This document shows, piece by piece, positions 1 through 12,030 of a stretch of 64,000 nt of DNA. The stretch's first letter is position 1. Every line of letters begins with the position of its first letter. The stretch spans positions 72,561,618 through 72,625,617 of the forward strand of contig CM049317.1 in assembly GCA_026874595.1 (NCBI GenBank), written 5' to 3'. Position numbers and translations under genes: made by a program. The notes under the pieces were generated by a model. The model saw nothing but the letters and a program-made list of their open reading frames with translations. It was not told the DNA's origin and searched no databases. This DNA comes from Sipunculus nudus. Taxonomy: Eukaryota; Annelida; Sipuncula; Golfingiida; Sipunculidae.

Positions 1-2777
1 GATAAACAAAAATAATTGTAAATAAATACTGTCATTTTACATACACCTCATATTATTTTCGCGGAATGAAAAAAAAAAAATAGATGGATCGCTGGAATAA
101 TTAACTATGAGCGAGTCGTACGCCCTCTTGTGAAATGCACTTTGTAGTGGTTTCAGATTATGCTAAAATATATTTGGGTCAGGTAGACATGTTATATGCG
201 ATATACGTGAAGAGAGAGCGAGAGCGACGGAGACATGGGCAGAGGCGCCGTCCCCTTACTGCTTATTCATTTTTCTACATAACACGGCCGCTGCATTTGT
301 CCGACGTAAATTCAAATATACGTTGGGCTTGGTTATTGACCGAAATTATATTTTGATAGTTTAATCAAACAACTGATTTACGTTTTACTGCGAACTGAAA
401 ACTGCAGACAGCGCCCACATTTTATTTTACTTAAATGATTAAAGGTCATTCGGGATCTGTTTGGTTCTCACAGATCCCAAGAAATAATTAAGGCATCTAA
501 TGGTCGATCATAAAGTAACCCATTAACCTAGTCGTTGCAAACTGTAAAAAATGAACATTCACTTATGTAATAGGCTTTTTTTGACATGCTACATGTGCAT
601 GGTGACTTCATTTTGTTTGACATCGGGATATATTTACGTGTCCGTTACCAAAGAAATGTTACAAGACCTATTGGAGTTCCGTGTGATTTCCTTTTCCGCT
701 GTTTTGAACGACTAACGTTTTAATACGTATAGCAGCACGTTTAAGTTATATGTCCTCCAATAACTGGAAAACGACACTTGTAGGACCAGAAATGACATAA
801 AATATAGGAGTATTTTATATTAGATTTCCTATAAGTTATATTTTATTGTTCAAACTTTGTACATAATTCGGAGTTGAAGATAAAACAACGACATAGAAGT
901 TCTCCACAGTGCCTTGACAAAAAGTAAAGAGATCTTGATTTGTCCTTGCTCGTGCAATAAAACCCGCCAAATCCAGAAGGCTCATTAATAGAATAGCATT
1001 CTTATCACAAGGAAACTTTATTCTAGGGTTCATTTGGCGTGCACAGACCATAAACTTACCACTAAAAAGAGTTCTAAGATGATTATGTGACGACCACGAG
1101 ATATGGCATCATAGATTTAGGCCTATGACGCCATTTCTTTGCAAGCTTCACTCTAGCCAATTGCCCGGCTTTTTTAATTGACCTGTTCAGATACCAGGTA
1201 TGTCAAATATACATGAAATAGTGTTTCTTTCTCAAAATAGTATGGTATCCACCAATATATCATTGTACACCAATTTCCTTACTATTGTACAAAAGTGGAA
1301 AGCAGCCTGCAACGGACGCGATCAGTGGCACAAAACACCAGTCCTGGTGACTGCATCGCGCAACTTCGCAAAGAAGGTGTTCAACCTTCTAACCAGTGAT
1401 TCTTCTGTGTTTCTTCTTTCAGGCCTCTTCTCTTATAAAACAGGTGGAAACGAGATTGTTAGCCCATGTGGTGGGATCGTGTTGCAGGGACACACTTGAA
1501 TTCAGTCAAAATTACCTAAAAGTGACCTAATAATAACGTAAAATCATTTACACAAATTTTCGCAAATGTTTATATACATTTAAGGCTAACGACAGAAAGG
1601 TTATTGTTTTCTTACTCATTCTTGGAATCGACTAATCGAATCACAAGGAAATCTGGCTCTACTGTTTAGGGACATTGGGTCTGTAGTAAACGCCAAACTA
1701 TTTTATACCGCGGAGCAACACCTCTGTGTCACTTACATATCTCGCAGTAATCGGAAGTAGGACCTTGTCGGGGAGCTAACATGACAGCTGTTTGTACGTG
1801 ACTGCCTGCAGTTTGACCTTTATAAACTCATATAAAACCTCCTCAGTCTTACTTCAGGGTATAGAAATAGTTTACCCACAAAGCACTGGGGTTTCTAAAT
1901 GCATTATTGACATATATAAGCAAATTAAATTCACATTATTTTTTTATGTGATAAGGACTTCATGAAATAACTAACTTTGGTAAGCATATGTATGAGCAAT
2001 ATAAAAATGTCTTTGTCTTGAAATCTGAGTTTTTATTTTATTTTGACGGTTTATATTGAAAGAGGTTTATTTAGAAATGATCTCTAGTGGAAGGGTGTTA
2101 CAAGATAGTAGACTGGCTCCATGCTTTCTTTCGGCCAGGTTGTACAGCGAAACTGATCTGTCACTGATCAGTCCCCGAAATACACTCTGAAAAAAGATGA
2201 AATCTGCGTATATCTTTATGTTCAATCATTAAGGCAAGGAGGAACCCAGTCTACATGGTCGACGCGTTTCTGAAATTACTTGTCATTTCAACAGTTGAGT
2301 CCTAGCGGTACTCTAACAAGAAATAACTCTCTTATAAAGGTTGTATGAAAATCACTATGTTAGAGATTAAATCTTGTTACACTTTGATAATTTAAGCACA
2401 AAATTTATAGATTCATATGAGACTATAACCCTCTTATTCATCTATAACAGACAATATGGATTCAAAATCGAAAAATCTTCACTTTTTCCATTATACCGGC
2501 AGTATTTACGTCTGCTGTTAATCATTCATATTTGTATTTTTATGATAATCATCGTATATACCAGGCATTGTGTGCAAGGCAGACAGCATTTTCCTGGAGT
2601 GACAGGTTAAATATTGATACAAATGTGTACAGGAATACCTGAGACGGAACCGCTGAAAAGGTTAACGGTGTAAATGTGAGTGCGGGCATCCGCTAGATAA
2701 GAGCACTCATAAATAATATAGGCGATACTCATCGTGTACATCACGGTGTCTCTTTATTCTTACCGACTGTCGTGACG
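1..2777. other. AT-rich non-coding stretch, nothing recognised
   Basis: The longest open frame is about 99 codons (1200-1499, plus) and has no recognisable motif or protein-like composition. I see no tandem array, RNA gene or mobile-element end. It reads as intergenic or intronic sequence. Confidence 0.5.
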
Positions 2778-2956
2778 CTTTGTGTCTCTCAGCTGCCCTC
2801 TCTTTCTGTGTGTCTTTCTTACTCTCTTCCCCTCCTCCTTTCTCTCCTCTCCAGCTTTCCCATCTTAAGTTCATCTCTTTCTCTGCCTTTCTTTTCTCTT
2901 TAGCCTTAACCGCCCCTTTCCTTTTCCTCGCCCCCCCCCCTTCTCTCAATGACAGG
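2778..2956 (+). repeat. Polypyrimidine tract with C-run
   Basis: About 170 bases are strongly C/T-biased on the plus strand, made of CTCT, TTTC and CCTCC words and ending in a run of about ten C at 2930-2940. Open frames on both strands here only reflect the strand asymmetry: Ser/Leu/Phe-rich on plus, Lys/Glu/Arg-rich on minus. Such tracts can form triplex DNA. I see no gene. Confidence 0.6.
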
Positions 2957-3059
2957 TATTGCCTCTCCATGTCAATCTGTATGTCAATGTTGCTCTTTTT
3001 TCTATCGTTGCCGTATTGTCTCTTCATTTCTTTGTCTGGTTTAATTTAGGTTGCATTAA

Positions 3060-4640
3060 ATAGAAACTGTTGATATGACGCCATGGCGACATCCTTACTC
3101 GCACTCGTATTCATAGAAATTATTACAATATAATATTTCGTGTTCTTAGTCTGGTAAAAACCTAGGAAGTACAGACAAAAATATTTTTTTCATGTTATAT
3201 ATATTGTTGTATGCGCGGCAGATCCCGTTAGGGTTAGGCATGCAAGATACTAGTAATATATACTGTCGAATAACTTACTATCACGAGCTTTCAAGTAATT
3301 ATTGGACGTAGTCATGAGATACTACCATGGACATACGAGTCACAATCAACATACGAAGGCGTCCGCATGGATTACAAATAAATTAACATAACAAATATCT
3401 GTGGCTCTTTTTGAATGCACGTAAATATAAACATATATGATCTGAAGTAAACGAATACACTAAAGAGTTCGGTATGCGTAGATTTGGTCTGATGTGTTCT
3501 AATATACATAAATAATTTTCTTTTTTAAATCATTGTTATTTTAGATAATTTTCTTTTTAATTTGGGGGCACGATAATAATATAATTTACCGAAATAACCA
3601 CTGATTAAAAAAATCACGAAAGTACAAATTGCTACACAATATAATATAGGTAAAACCATTTTTAAAGCTATGACTACTAGTCCTCTTTCAAGTTTAATTG
3701 AAAGAGGTGAAGGAAGAGAGCCATACATCCACCTAAATCTGTGTCGTTCAAGATAAACGACCATACAGGGATAATTAAATGAAAACATTAAACTTTTGGA
3801 AAGCTCATTGGCCAATTTTGTTCTTTTCTGTTCTTGTTTAGATTTGCTCACGCTGGATAATCCTCATTAATCCTGTAATCTAAGGTAATATCTAAATGAA
3901 TCCCGAGAGACGCGTTAATGAAATATAAAATTGAATCACGTAAACATTATTCAAAACGTCCCGATATATCAAAAAGGAGACCACGACCAGTCACCAGCGG
4001 GTATTAGAAGAGAAGCACGATGGTTTGTAAATAATGAATGTATATCAACAGCCCATAATGTTAAAGATTTCGTTAAATCAACAGTTATGAAGGATTTTCT
4101 TCATTTTAGCTCAGCTGACTTTTCATCCCAAACCTTCCATCTTTCACAGATGGCTTACTTGTCCAAAGTTGAAGGAATCTATAGATTTTGTAGTTACCTG
4201 GTCAGAGGACAGGGTCACTGGACCCACTTAAATTTAAAAGATTGTTATAAATCAAAATGCTGAGAGTTAAAGGATCGTAAGTTCTAAGATGTTTTGATCA
4301 CATGGTCAATGGTCAAGATCACAGGACCACATTTAAAACAAAGCACATCAAAATATCCTTTTAGACAAATTCAGCTGAGCGTCGAAACTTATAAGTCCCT
4401 ATAGTTTACACGTTTTAAAAATGTTTATTGAGCAGATAATGTACATTGTGTTATTTTTTTAAAGCAGATATTTTGCGGCATGAAACTAGTTTAAGTGTCA
4501 AAAATACTCAACAGAGTACGTTACCCGTAGGATGTAGGTTACAATGACCTAAATGCAAGACACTTATTAAAGACCTACCTTGAAATTAAGTAGATGATTA
4601 GTTCTTTGATAATCGTTAAGATTTTTTTACATTCACGGTT
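3060..4640. other. Non-coding stretch, nothing recognised
   Basis: There are open frames of 108 codons (3525-3851, minus) and 110 codons (3931-4263, plus). The first is Lys-rich with a hydrophobic middle; neither has a family motif. AGGTCA-like half-sites occur near 4304-4330 but nothing else stands out. Confidence 0.4.
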
Positions 4641-4650
4641 AGGGAACCTT

Positions 4651-4781
4651 TTTACATCATCGGATAATTTTGTTGAACGGTATCGGTTAGTAAATGTTGT
4701 TACATTATCGGATCATTTTGTATTACATTATTGGTTAATGTTACATTATCGGTTATTTTTTATTACGTTATCGGTTGGTAT
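4651..4781 (+). repeat. Degenerate TTACATTATCGGTTA tandem repeat
   Basis: About six imperfect head-to-tail units of roughly 18-26 bases are built on TTACATTATCGG followed by a variable T-rich spacer. Unit length drifts, so the array is old. No coding meaning is evident. Confidence 0.65.
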
Positions 4782-4789
4782 TAAATTAT

Positions 4790-5910
4790 AAGATGCTTAT
4801 TTATCAGTTGTAACAAGCCTGTGTAGACGCTCTCAAATACCAAGTCCCTTGCTGATGTTTCCCTTTTCAATTTTAGTGACATAAACTAAAAAAATAAAGA
4901 TTTTCAACATAATCGGTGAAAAAAAACTTAAAAAAGCCGACTTTGCTTTTGGTATCCCGGACCATCAATGATATGCCAAACAAAGTTCAAAATTCGCCTA
5001 ACCTAACTGATATACTTTACTTCACAGAGATGAAAGAACTGGGTGTTAGTGATTGACCCCGCCTGAGGTAGCTCAGTTAAAACAATCCAGAAATCCGAAA
5101 GCAAAATGGTGACATAAACTAAAAAAAAATATTGAACACGTATTAAGGAATGGAAATGATTAAAAGTGCTAATATAAAAGGACACCACGCATAAAATTGG
5201 GTCTGTAACAGCGCGGGTCATCTCGATGGTATTAAATGAATAATAATTTAAAAAAATATGAATAAAAAATAATAAATAAACAATTACCAGGAATTTTGCA
5301 TTGTTCTCAAACATTTCAGAATATGACTAGGTTATGTGTGATAATACTAACTTAAAATAAAATAAAATAAAAATGATATATAATAATGATATCTAACTTA
5401 CTTCTCATTATGTAATAACCATGTCTGAACTTTGAAGAATTGCTCTTGGAGGCATTATTAAACTCTTCAATTGTTGAATAGTAAAAACTCTAGGAAAAAG
5501 AACTTTTGACACCTTGCGTATACGTATAAATTATCTCCTCTTAATCTGAGTTCGTTGTCATTAGCCATTTTCACTGAGTGAACAAGTGACCGCAGATCAG
5601 TTGCCGATAAAACAGATAAAACCCAGGTCAACTCATATCCCCGCCCTCCACAGTATGTCAGTAGATGGTGTCAGTAGTAACTAATTACTCCTGGTACCCC
5701 GTGGTGTGGGTTGCTCAATCGTAGCAGATCAGTAATTTATTATTGACAAAATACATGACCTGAGTTTGCCATTAACACCTCTTAAGCTTCGGAACCACAA
5801 TAAAAAGTGTGAGAAGATTGCTTTATATTTTGCTAAATAGAAAACATGGAACTGATTTAAGGTTGTGACACTATTTGCCTAAGACACTTCAGGCAAATTT
5901 TGTAATAATG
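4790..5910. other. Non-coding stretch, nothing recognised
   Basis: AT-rich, with no open frame above about 103 codons and no family motif. I see no inverted terminal repeats or RNA gene. Confidence 0.45.
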
Positions 5911-5915
5911 GTCAC

Positions 5916-6045
5916 CAAATTTCAGTCATAACACGTAATGCCTTGAAAATTTAGTCATTTCATGAAATGCCTGTGTGCACCAGTCATTCGTTTAATGAAT
6001 GAAATTTTCAGTCATTACACATTATGCCTGATTACTCATTTTGTC
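5916..6045 (+). repeat. 28-29 bp tandem repeat with internal dyad
   Basis: Four full units and a partial fifth of 28-29 bases. Most follow AAATTTCAGTCATTnCACnnAATGCCTG. Each unit carries GTCATT followed a few bases later by AATG, so each can form a small imperfect hairpin. The third unit is the most diverged. Confidence 0.65.
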
Positions 6046-6470
6046 TATACCATATATAGGTTACCCTTCTAAAAAACGATGTGCATGTCGTCACAATATC
6101 ACCATACCCTTTTTTCCACAAAGCTCAGTTGCTGCTGCATGAACATGTATTAACCAATATGGTGGATTCAAAATGACGTCCATTTTTTTTTGAGTAGGTA
6201 AACCTCGTCGTTTACCCAGACCAGGAGGACAGTGAAGCAAGAAATGTGATTCCGTGGATCTCTTGTAAAAGTGGGAAAACCACCGATAATGAAAAACGAG
6301 CGTTTACAATAATTGTATGGCTCACAGAGGTTAATGGTTGTTGTAAATTATAATACTATAAACATGAGTTATAAAAATAAAAATGATGATATCAATAAAT
6401 CGACTGAGGAGAGTGCATATTTGTGATAATAGAAATGATACTAAAACAATACCAAATTGTACTACTATTA

Positions 6471-6535
6471 GTACTACTTCTAATAATAATAATAATAATA
6501 ATGAATAATGATAATAAAAATAATATAATAATGAT
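6471..6535 (+). repeat. (TAA)n microsatellite
   Basis: A run of TAA/AAT triplets broken by TGA and TAAAA variants. Irregular and AT-only. Confidence 0.85.
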
Positions 6536-6637
6536 AAACAAACCGAAAAACGACATTTGTTAGTCCTTAACCATGAAAATTGTTTGCCTCGAGTGCCTGG
6601 AACGCAATTGTTGAATATATGAGATTTCTTTCGGGGG

Positions 6638-6658
6638 TGGTGGGGGGGGGGGGGGTGG
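6638..6658 (+). repeat. G-rich homopolymer run
   Basis: A GGGGGTGGTGG context leads into an uninterrupted run of about twelve G. Similar G or C runs recur in the window (near 10450, 10600, 32270, 38136, 46740, 48150, 51045 and 60640). Confidence 0.8.
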
Positions 6659-6978
6659 TTGCTATGTTCTCTTCACTTTTAGTGTACCTTTTGCCCCATA
6701 ACATCTTAGAAGAATAAATCTTATAATTTTTAACATGGCCATTTCGAGTTAAATGTTTTATCCAATATTAGTTTTCTTGTATTTTTACCAATAATATTTT
6801 ATTGTTTCAGTTTAACAACTCGTATTAAAATCATTTAGGATATATTATTGCTTCATTGAATATTCACGAGTGTTTTATGAATTTAAATGAGGATATTTTA
6901 AAAAATAGTAAGAAAAATAAAAAATTACCATGAAAGGCAGGGAGTGTTGATAAATTGGCAAATATTACTTTCATATAA

Positions 6979-6999
6979 TATATATATATATATATATTA
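6979..6999 (+). repeat. (TA)n microsatellite
   Basis: About ten TA dinucleotides inside AT-rich DNA, with no conserved flank seen. Confidence 0.9.
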
Positions 7000-8330
7000 G
7001 AAAAAAGGCTCGTGTAAATTGTCTAAAATTTTACTTGGACAACATTTTAACAAAGACTTGTGTAACTTTTAACTACATACTATCGGCAAGGTGAAATGCA
7101 TTTGAAATATCAGTCATAAAACCGACACAATTATAGTAATAGATTTCCATGTATCGACTACAGAATCGTTAAAGGATATGCCAGGTTCCCTCGTCACCGT
7201 AATCAAATTTTGTGGCTCTTTTGAGGTATCAGTCACTTCCAGCCTGGGTGTCTTGTCCCGGTTTCCGATCTCAGGTCATGATGTCTGCTCTCACCTGCTT
7301 ATTACCGCCAGACCAGACGACTCATGATTTAGCGGACGACAGGCTGTGTATGATGAAACTTGTATACAAAGATGAGAGAAAGGTGGTGATGCCCTGATCT
7401 CTTTATACGTCCCAAACCAGAAAATATCCTGACCACAATTAGATTATCCCCTGGAATGCGACGTTCTCAGTTGACCAAGTTAAACTCAGGTGGAGAGAGA
7501 GAGAGAGATCATATCTGACATAAAGATAAAAGAGAATGCATTATTGAATATATATTCAACGTATCAGCTTTTTATGATGTTAAGGAATTTAATGCGCTGA
7601 CCTATAGTATAGAGGTTTAGAATTCAAGATTTTGAGATTATTTGAATAATAGAAAAATTGAGAAGAAATGTAGAAAGTATATACTGGAACAGAGGAGAGA
7701 ATGACGAGGAAGAGGATATAAAAAGGGAACTCACCTAGGCCCTTTAATTCTGGTGATAAGCATACAATTAGATATTCGGGGATAGAAGACAAGAATTATC
7801 TAACAGATTGTCGTAAGAACTGTATATTAGGAACTGTATGTTTATTTATATTTATTTGTTTATGTTTGTTGAAGTTTGGTATACGGCAGAGCCACAACTG
7901 GGTCTGCGTGTTGTGTAAACCCAACGATGGATATCTTAAATGTAAAGGATAAGCTGAGCAGAGGCCAACTTTACATTTTCACCCGATGAATGAGTCTATT
8001 ATATGAATCTGTGAAACTAAAAAAAAAAAGAATTCTTTCACAGATTGTCCTGAGAACATATTTATTTTATATGTTTATGTTTTTTGAAAATTTACATTTT
8101 CATGCGATTGACGTGCCTCCTATATGAATCTGTAAAACTAAAAGAAAAACACTTATGGGGATGTGAATTTCAGAAAATGAATTAGGATATAAAGGTGATT
8201 GGACTCATGCTCTTTTTTCAGACCTCATCTAGATAGAACTGATGGGCCCATGGTCATTTGATGGCAGTGTCTATTGAATGAGGAGGTAGGTTAGTGTAGG
8301 GCACTGATACAGGTAACTCCACGCACACCC
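7000..8330. other. Non-coding stretch, nothing recognised
   Basis: No open frame is longer than about 67 codons. A short (GA)n run is at 7493-7507. Two similar stretches around 'CTGTGAAACTAAAA' lie near 8009 and 8130, suggesting a small local duplication. Confidence 0.45.
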
Positions 8331-8332
8331 TC

Positions 8333-8476
8333 GGAGTCCGAGTGCACGTGCAAGTCCAAGCCACGCGAAGCCAATACCAAGTTCGAGTCCTTGAGGTTCG
8401 AGTCCAAGTTCGCCTGCCCTCTTTTGAGTCCGATATTTTTAACACGAGTGCGAGTCCAAGTCCAAGTCCAAAACTG
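8333..8476 (+). repeat. Degenerate GAGTCCAAGTCC hexamer array
   Basis: The hexamers GAGTCC, AAGTCC and AAGTTC alternate with decayed spacers and are cleanest at the right end (8447-8471). Both strands are open here because the six-base period keeps frame, giving Val/Gln- and Thr/Arg-repeated peptides. I treat those frames as repeat artefacts. Confidence 0.7.
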
Positions 8477-8601
8477 TTTTCATTTTTATTAAGCAATTTA
8501 AAATTGGAATTAGAGATCATTATGTATATTTTCATAAAGTTAATTTACAGGCCATAATTTTCACGGGATGAAACCCGATCCTTTAGATGAATGTTGTAAG
8601 A

Positions 8602-8602
<1 letters not shown>

Positions 8603-8661
<59 letters not shown>
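8603..8661 (+). repeat. (TA)n microsatellite
   Basis: About 29 uninterrupted TA dinucleotides. Its right flank is shared with the array at 9992-10056. Confidence 0.95.
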
Positions 8662-8665
<4 letters not shown>

Positions 8666-8682
8666 CCAAAGTGTTTATATTC

Positions 8683-8730
8683 ATTAAATAGAGTGCTAGG
8701 ATAAATTATTGAACGAAACAACTTAAATGC
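8683..8730 (+). repeat. Dispersed repeat flanking a TA array, copy 1
   Basis: Matches 10065-10112. Both copies contain ATTAAATAGAGT, then a GGATA-like middle, then GAAACAACTTAAATGC at the same spacing, and both lie just right of a (TA)n array. This indicates a repeat family of which the TA array is part. Confidence 0.7.
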
Positions 8731-8744
8731 GTGTCACATACCTT

Positions 8745-9988
8745 TTACAATATGACAATAAATTTTACAATATGTATTATACGTGATAAGTCGGAATGTC
8801 CCCCGGCTCCTGGGTAAAACTAATTACAGTATTGACTGCCAAGGCATGATCCGTCAGGATAAACAACATGTAAGAAAAAGACAACCTGCTATGAAAACTT
8901 TTACTTTAATATTGCATTACAATAAACTCCCAAAGATACGGAGTTAGGTTTATTATCTAAACCTGTTTTGTAATAATCTGTTATTAGCTCACATGTCTTT
9001 ATGGTAGGTTTACCAGTTTGTGTCCCTGAAAAAGTGTACATCACTTATAGTGGACATTGATGATGAGGTATATTTTGATTCTTCACATTGTGATTTGAGC
9101 TAAGGCGGTAATCAAACCTTTGGCCAACAATAACGAAGTCAAAAAATACGATTTTGGTTTTGCATTGGAGTTACTGAAAGGAACGGGTGATATTGTAAGA
9201 ATTAAAGGCTGGCTGAAAACCCTATGTTACGAAAAGAAAGTAATTCCGAGGAAAACAAGCAAGAAATGTTCTTTAAATAGGTTCAGGCTTGATATTTCTT
9301 ATTGATTTTTATTCCAACCAAATCCCCTCAAATGACCAGAACGGTACACTCCCGGGGATGATCAAGTTTATGTTTGTCACTTGATGGCTTTACCTCTTTT
9401 TTGGAAAGCCAGAGAAGATAAGTGGATTAAAGCCTCTGACTGTACTCTCCATCTCTGGAGGGCCCAGGGTACAGCATCGTGCCAGCATCTTATGTCTGCA
9501 GGGAACAATGACGCTAATGCAGGACTAATATAACAAAAATATTCACCAGCATCAGTACAGTGAAGTTATCATGGAAAAGTCTTCATTGTCTGTACTTTTG
9601 TGACTGCTGCCGCCATCTTTTTCAGGGTTTCAAATCACTTTGTTCGGACCTGCTAGCCTTTGAATGATTTATTGATACAATATATAGCAAATACATTCAA
9701 GTGGTATCCTACGTTTACATATATCGATAAACATGTATCAGTGAATTGAGCGCAAGCTACTTAAAGCTTATGAAGATGTTCATAATTTCCAAGATGATAA
9801 TTTTCTGATAGAAACAGGGATGCGATTTTATGGCCTGTTTAAGGGGTTTCTCATTGGTTTCCTGGATTGTGCCCCATACTCCTCTTTTGCAAAGACCTGG
9901 ACCCGCCTCTTTATAAAAATGTGATAATGTTAACGGCAGATAAAAACTGCCACGTATTTGCAATGGAGAAACTTGAGAGCATTTATAT

Positions 9989-9990
<2 letters not shown>
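8745..9990. other. Non-coding stretch, nothing recognised
   Basis: Only short open frames (at most about 78 codons) without motifs. No inverted repeat or RNA gene was found by reading. Confidence 0.45.

Positions 9991-9991
<1 letters not shown>

Positions 9992-10056
<65 letters not shown>
9992..10056 (+). repeat. (TA)n microsatellite
   Basis: About 28 TA dinucleotides grading into TTTATATATAA. It is followed by the same repeat that follows the 8603-8661 array. Confidence 0.95.
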
Positions 10057-10064
10057 ATTTATCA

Positions 10065-10112
10065 ATTAAATAGAGTAAAGGGATATATTAATCAAAGAAA
10101 CAACTTAAATGC
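10065..10112 (+). repeat. Dispersed repeat flanking a TA array, copy 2
   Basis: Second copy of the repeat at 8683-8730, in the same orientation and with the same total length between its two shared words. Confidence 0.7.
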
Positions 10113-10407
10113 ATAACTTTGAGTGTATTTTAATTGCTTAGTCGAGCCATCTCTAAGAGCCCGGGATTAAATTCAATGCAGTTTATATATGATTAGAAAA
10201 AATAAACAACATTTTGAAAAAAAACTAGTGGCATAACAGTGGATAAAACTACTGGTGTAAAGTCTAACTCAGATTTGTCTACGTTATGGAGGTGGTTGGT
10301 GTATTGTCGAGACTTTAAGGGATTTAGGTTCACAACAAGGAAACATTGTTAGACAAGTAAAAGTACCTAGCTGATCAACAGTTTTTTATAGAAACATCTT
10401 TTCAAGG

Positions 10408-10615
10408 GCAGCGGTGGATCCAGGATTTTGGAATTTTTTTTTTTTTTTTGTGGGGGGGGGTTAAACCCAGGAAATCTCATAAGGAAACATGAAAAAGGTT
10501 CCCAGATCCAGAAAGGGAGGGTCCAGGCCGGAAAAAAACGGCGAAGATTCCAAAAAAAGGTTGTTCAGGAACAAAAGGAGGGGGTCCAGACCCCCTGACC
10601 CCCCCCCCCCCCATC
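10408..10615 (+). mobile_element. GGATCCAGG...GGGGGTCC non-autonomous element
   Basis: Begins GCAGCGGTGGATCCAGGA, has a T-run and a G-run, then several GGTCCAG and AGATCCAG words, and closes with GGGGGTCCAGACCCCCTGACC and a C-run. This layout resembles small non-autonomous DNA elements that begin near GTGGATCCAGG in invertebrate genomes. That family likeness is from memory, and no target duplication is visible. No coding capacity. Confidence 0.45.
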
Positions 10616-11470
10616 AGTCAAAATCAGGCAATTGACTGATTTATTTGATAAATACATTCTTATTTGCAACAACAAGTTTACAGCATATGGGATATGTTGA
10701 TCATGTGACTTTTGCTAATAATGAACCACGACTTTCTAACCATAAGGTATGTATACCTACTGTTATACTAAGCTCAACCGTTCCTTCTTTTGTGAATGAT
10801 TATTAAAGCTTGGATTTCAAGCAGTCGGTCTCGTAGCACGTACTGTTATTGTCATTGTAAACGGAATGCTTGTAATCAAGTGTAAACAAATTCATGGAAT
10901 CGGCCCACGGACAATCAGTTATCGAGGCCGGCATCGGACGCAGGTGAGTGCATCACAGCAAAACCCATACAGCACTGGCGGCATCATGCAGCACTAGAGG
11001 CAGGATTCTTAATGAACCGCCAAGCAGCAATAACAATAGAGCATGATTCTAGGAAGCCAGCACCAGGCTGAGTGAGACGTATGTTGAATATGTAGGGGTT
11101 GACCTGACTAGAATGTCAGGAAATGGTGGTCGTGCTTACAATAATTTGTGAGATACGCTGACGCTAGAAGACGTCCTGTTCAAATTGACTTTGTCCTTTT
11201 CTGGCTGCTTTGAGTGAGGGCCTATTTAGGTAAGGGCAACCTCCTGCTACCTTAAAGAATAATGTTTGTTATTTAATTGTGCGTAGATTACTACTACTAC
11301 TACTGCAACTACTTATGCTGCAACAACTATTGCTGCTACTAATGATTAAAATAACAGTACATATATTTATTATATACATGAACTACCGATATTTGCAATA
11401 ATCCTACTTATAATCACAAAACCGATGCTTGTACTTTTTGTATTACTTATCTGATAATAATGTAAAAAAT
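10616..11470. other. Non-coding stretch, nothing recognised
   Basis: No long open frame. Short CTA/CTG triplet runs lie around 11290-11340. Confidence 0.4.
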
Positions 11471-11471
11471 A

Positions 11472-11494
11472 ATGTAATAATAATAATAATAATA

Positions 11495-11528
<34 letters not shown>

Positions 11529-12030
11529 TATAATAATTATAATAATGTTACTCTTTATCGATCTAAAAGATATGGGATTAGAATATTCCACGATTATAAT
11601 AGTGATAAGCAGTACCGGACTAGCGCCTCCCACCGTTTACTTCCCGTACAACACTGCATGCTAGAGTCATGTATAAAGTCTACCAGCACTGACTGTACAC
11701 TTTTTTTGTAACTATGAGAGTGTGTATACATTTTCTTATTATTTTCTTCAAAATTTTCGATATATATCTCAAATTATTATTACTATTTCTACTACTACTG
11801 ATAATAAAAATAATAATAACATTAACTACAACTACTACTAATGATAATAATAATAATAACAATAATAACAATAATAATTATATACCACTTCTACTAATAA
11901 TTGCAATAATCTTATTAATAATCATAAGACTGACTAGTACTATTGGTACTTCTAAACTGATAATGATAATGTAAAGGATTATGTAAATAATAAGGTATAC
12001 AATAAATATAATAATAATAATAATAATATA
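11472..12030 (+). repeat. (TAA)n-rich low-complexity block
   Basis: TAA/AAT triplet arrays lie at 11472-11546, 11805-11880 and 12007-12030, joined by AT-rich DNA that also carries ACT/CTA triplets. Open frames here (poly-Ile, poly-Asn, poly-Leu) are microsatellite translations. Two nearby sequences, 11551-11580 and 12760-12790, share CTCTTTATCGATCTAAAAGA, so part of this block has a diverged copy about 1.2 kb away. Confidence 0.8.

Noticed and set aside
1310-1385. Shared ACTTCGCAAA phrase with 51600-51640
   Set aside because: Only short words agree by eye; too diverged to call a repeat family without alignment.
2707-3049. Opposed ~100-codon frames, Lys/Glu-rich on minus and Leu/Ser/Phe-rich on plus
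   Set aside because: Both come from the polypyrimidine strand bias.
3525-3851. 108-codon minus-strand frame with hydrophobic centre
   Set aside because: No motif, AT-driven Lys/Leu/Ile composition, and start codon without support.
11370-11974. Frames with poly-Ile, poly-Leu or poly-Asn
   Set aside because: Translations of TAA/ATT/AAC triplet repeats.
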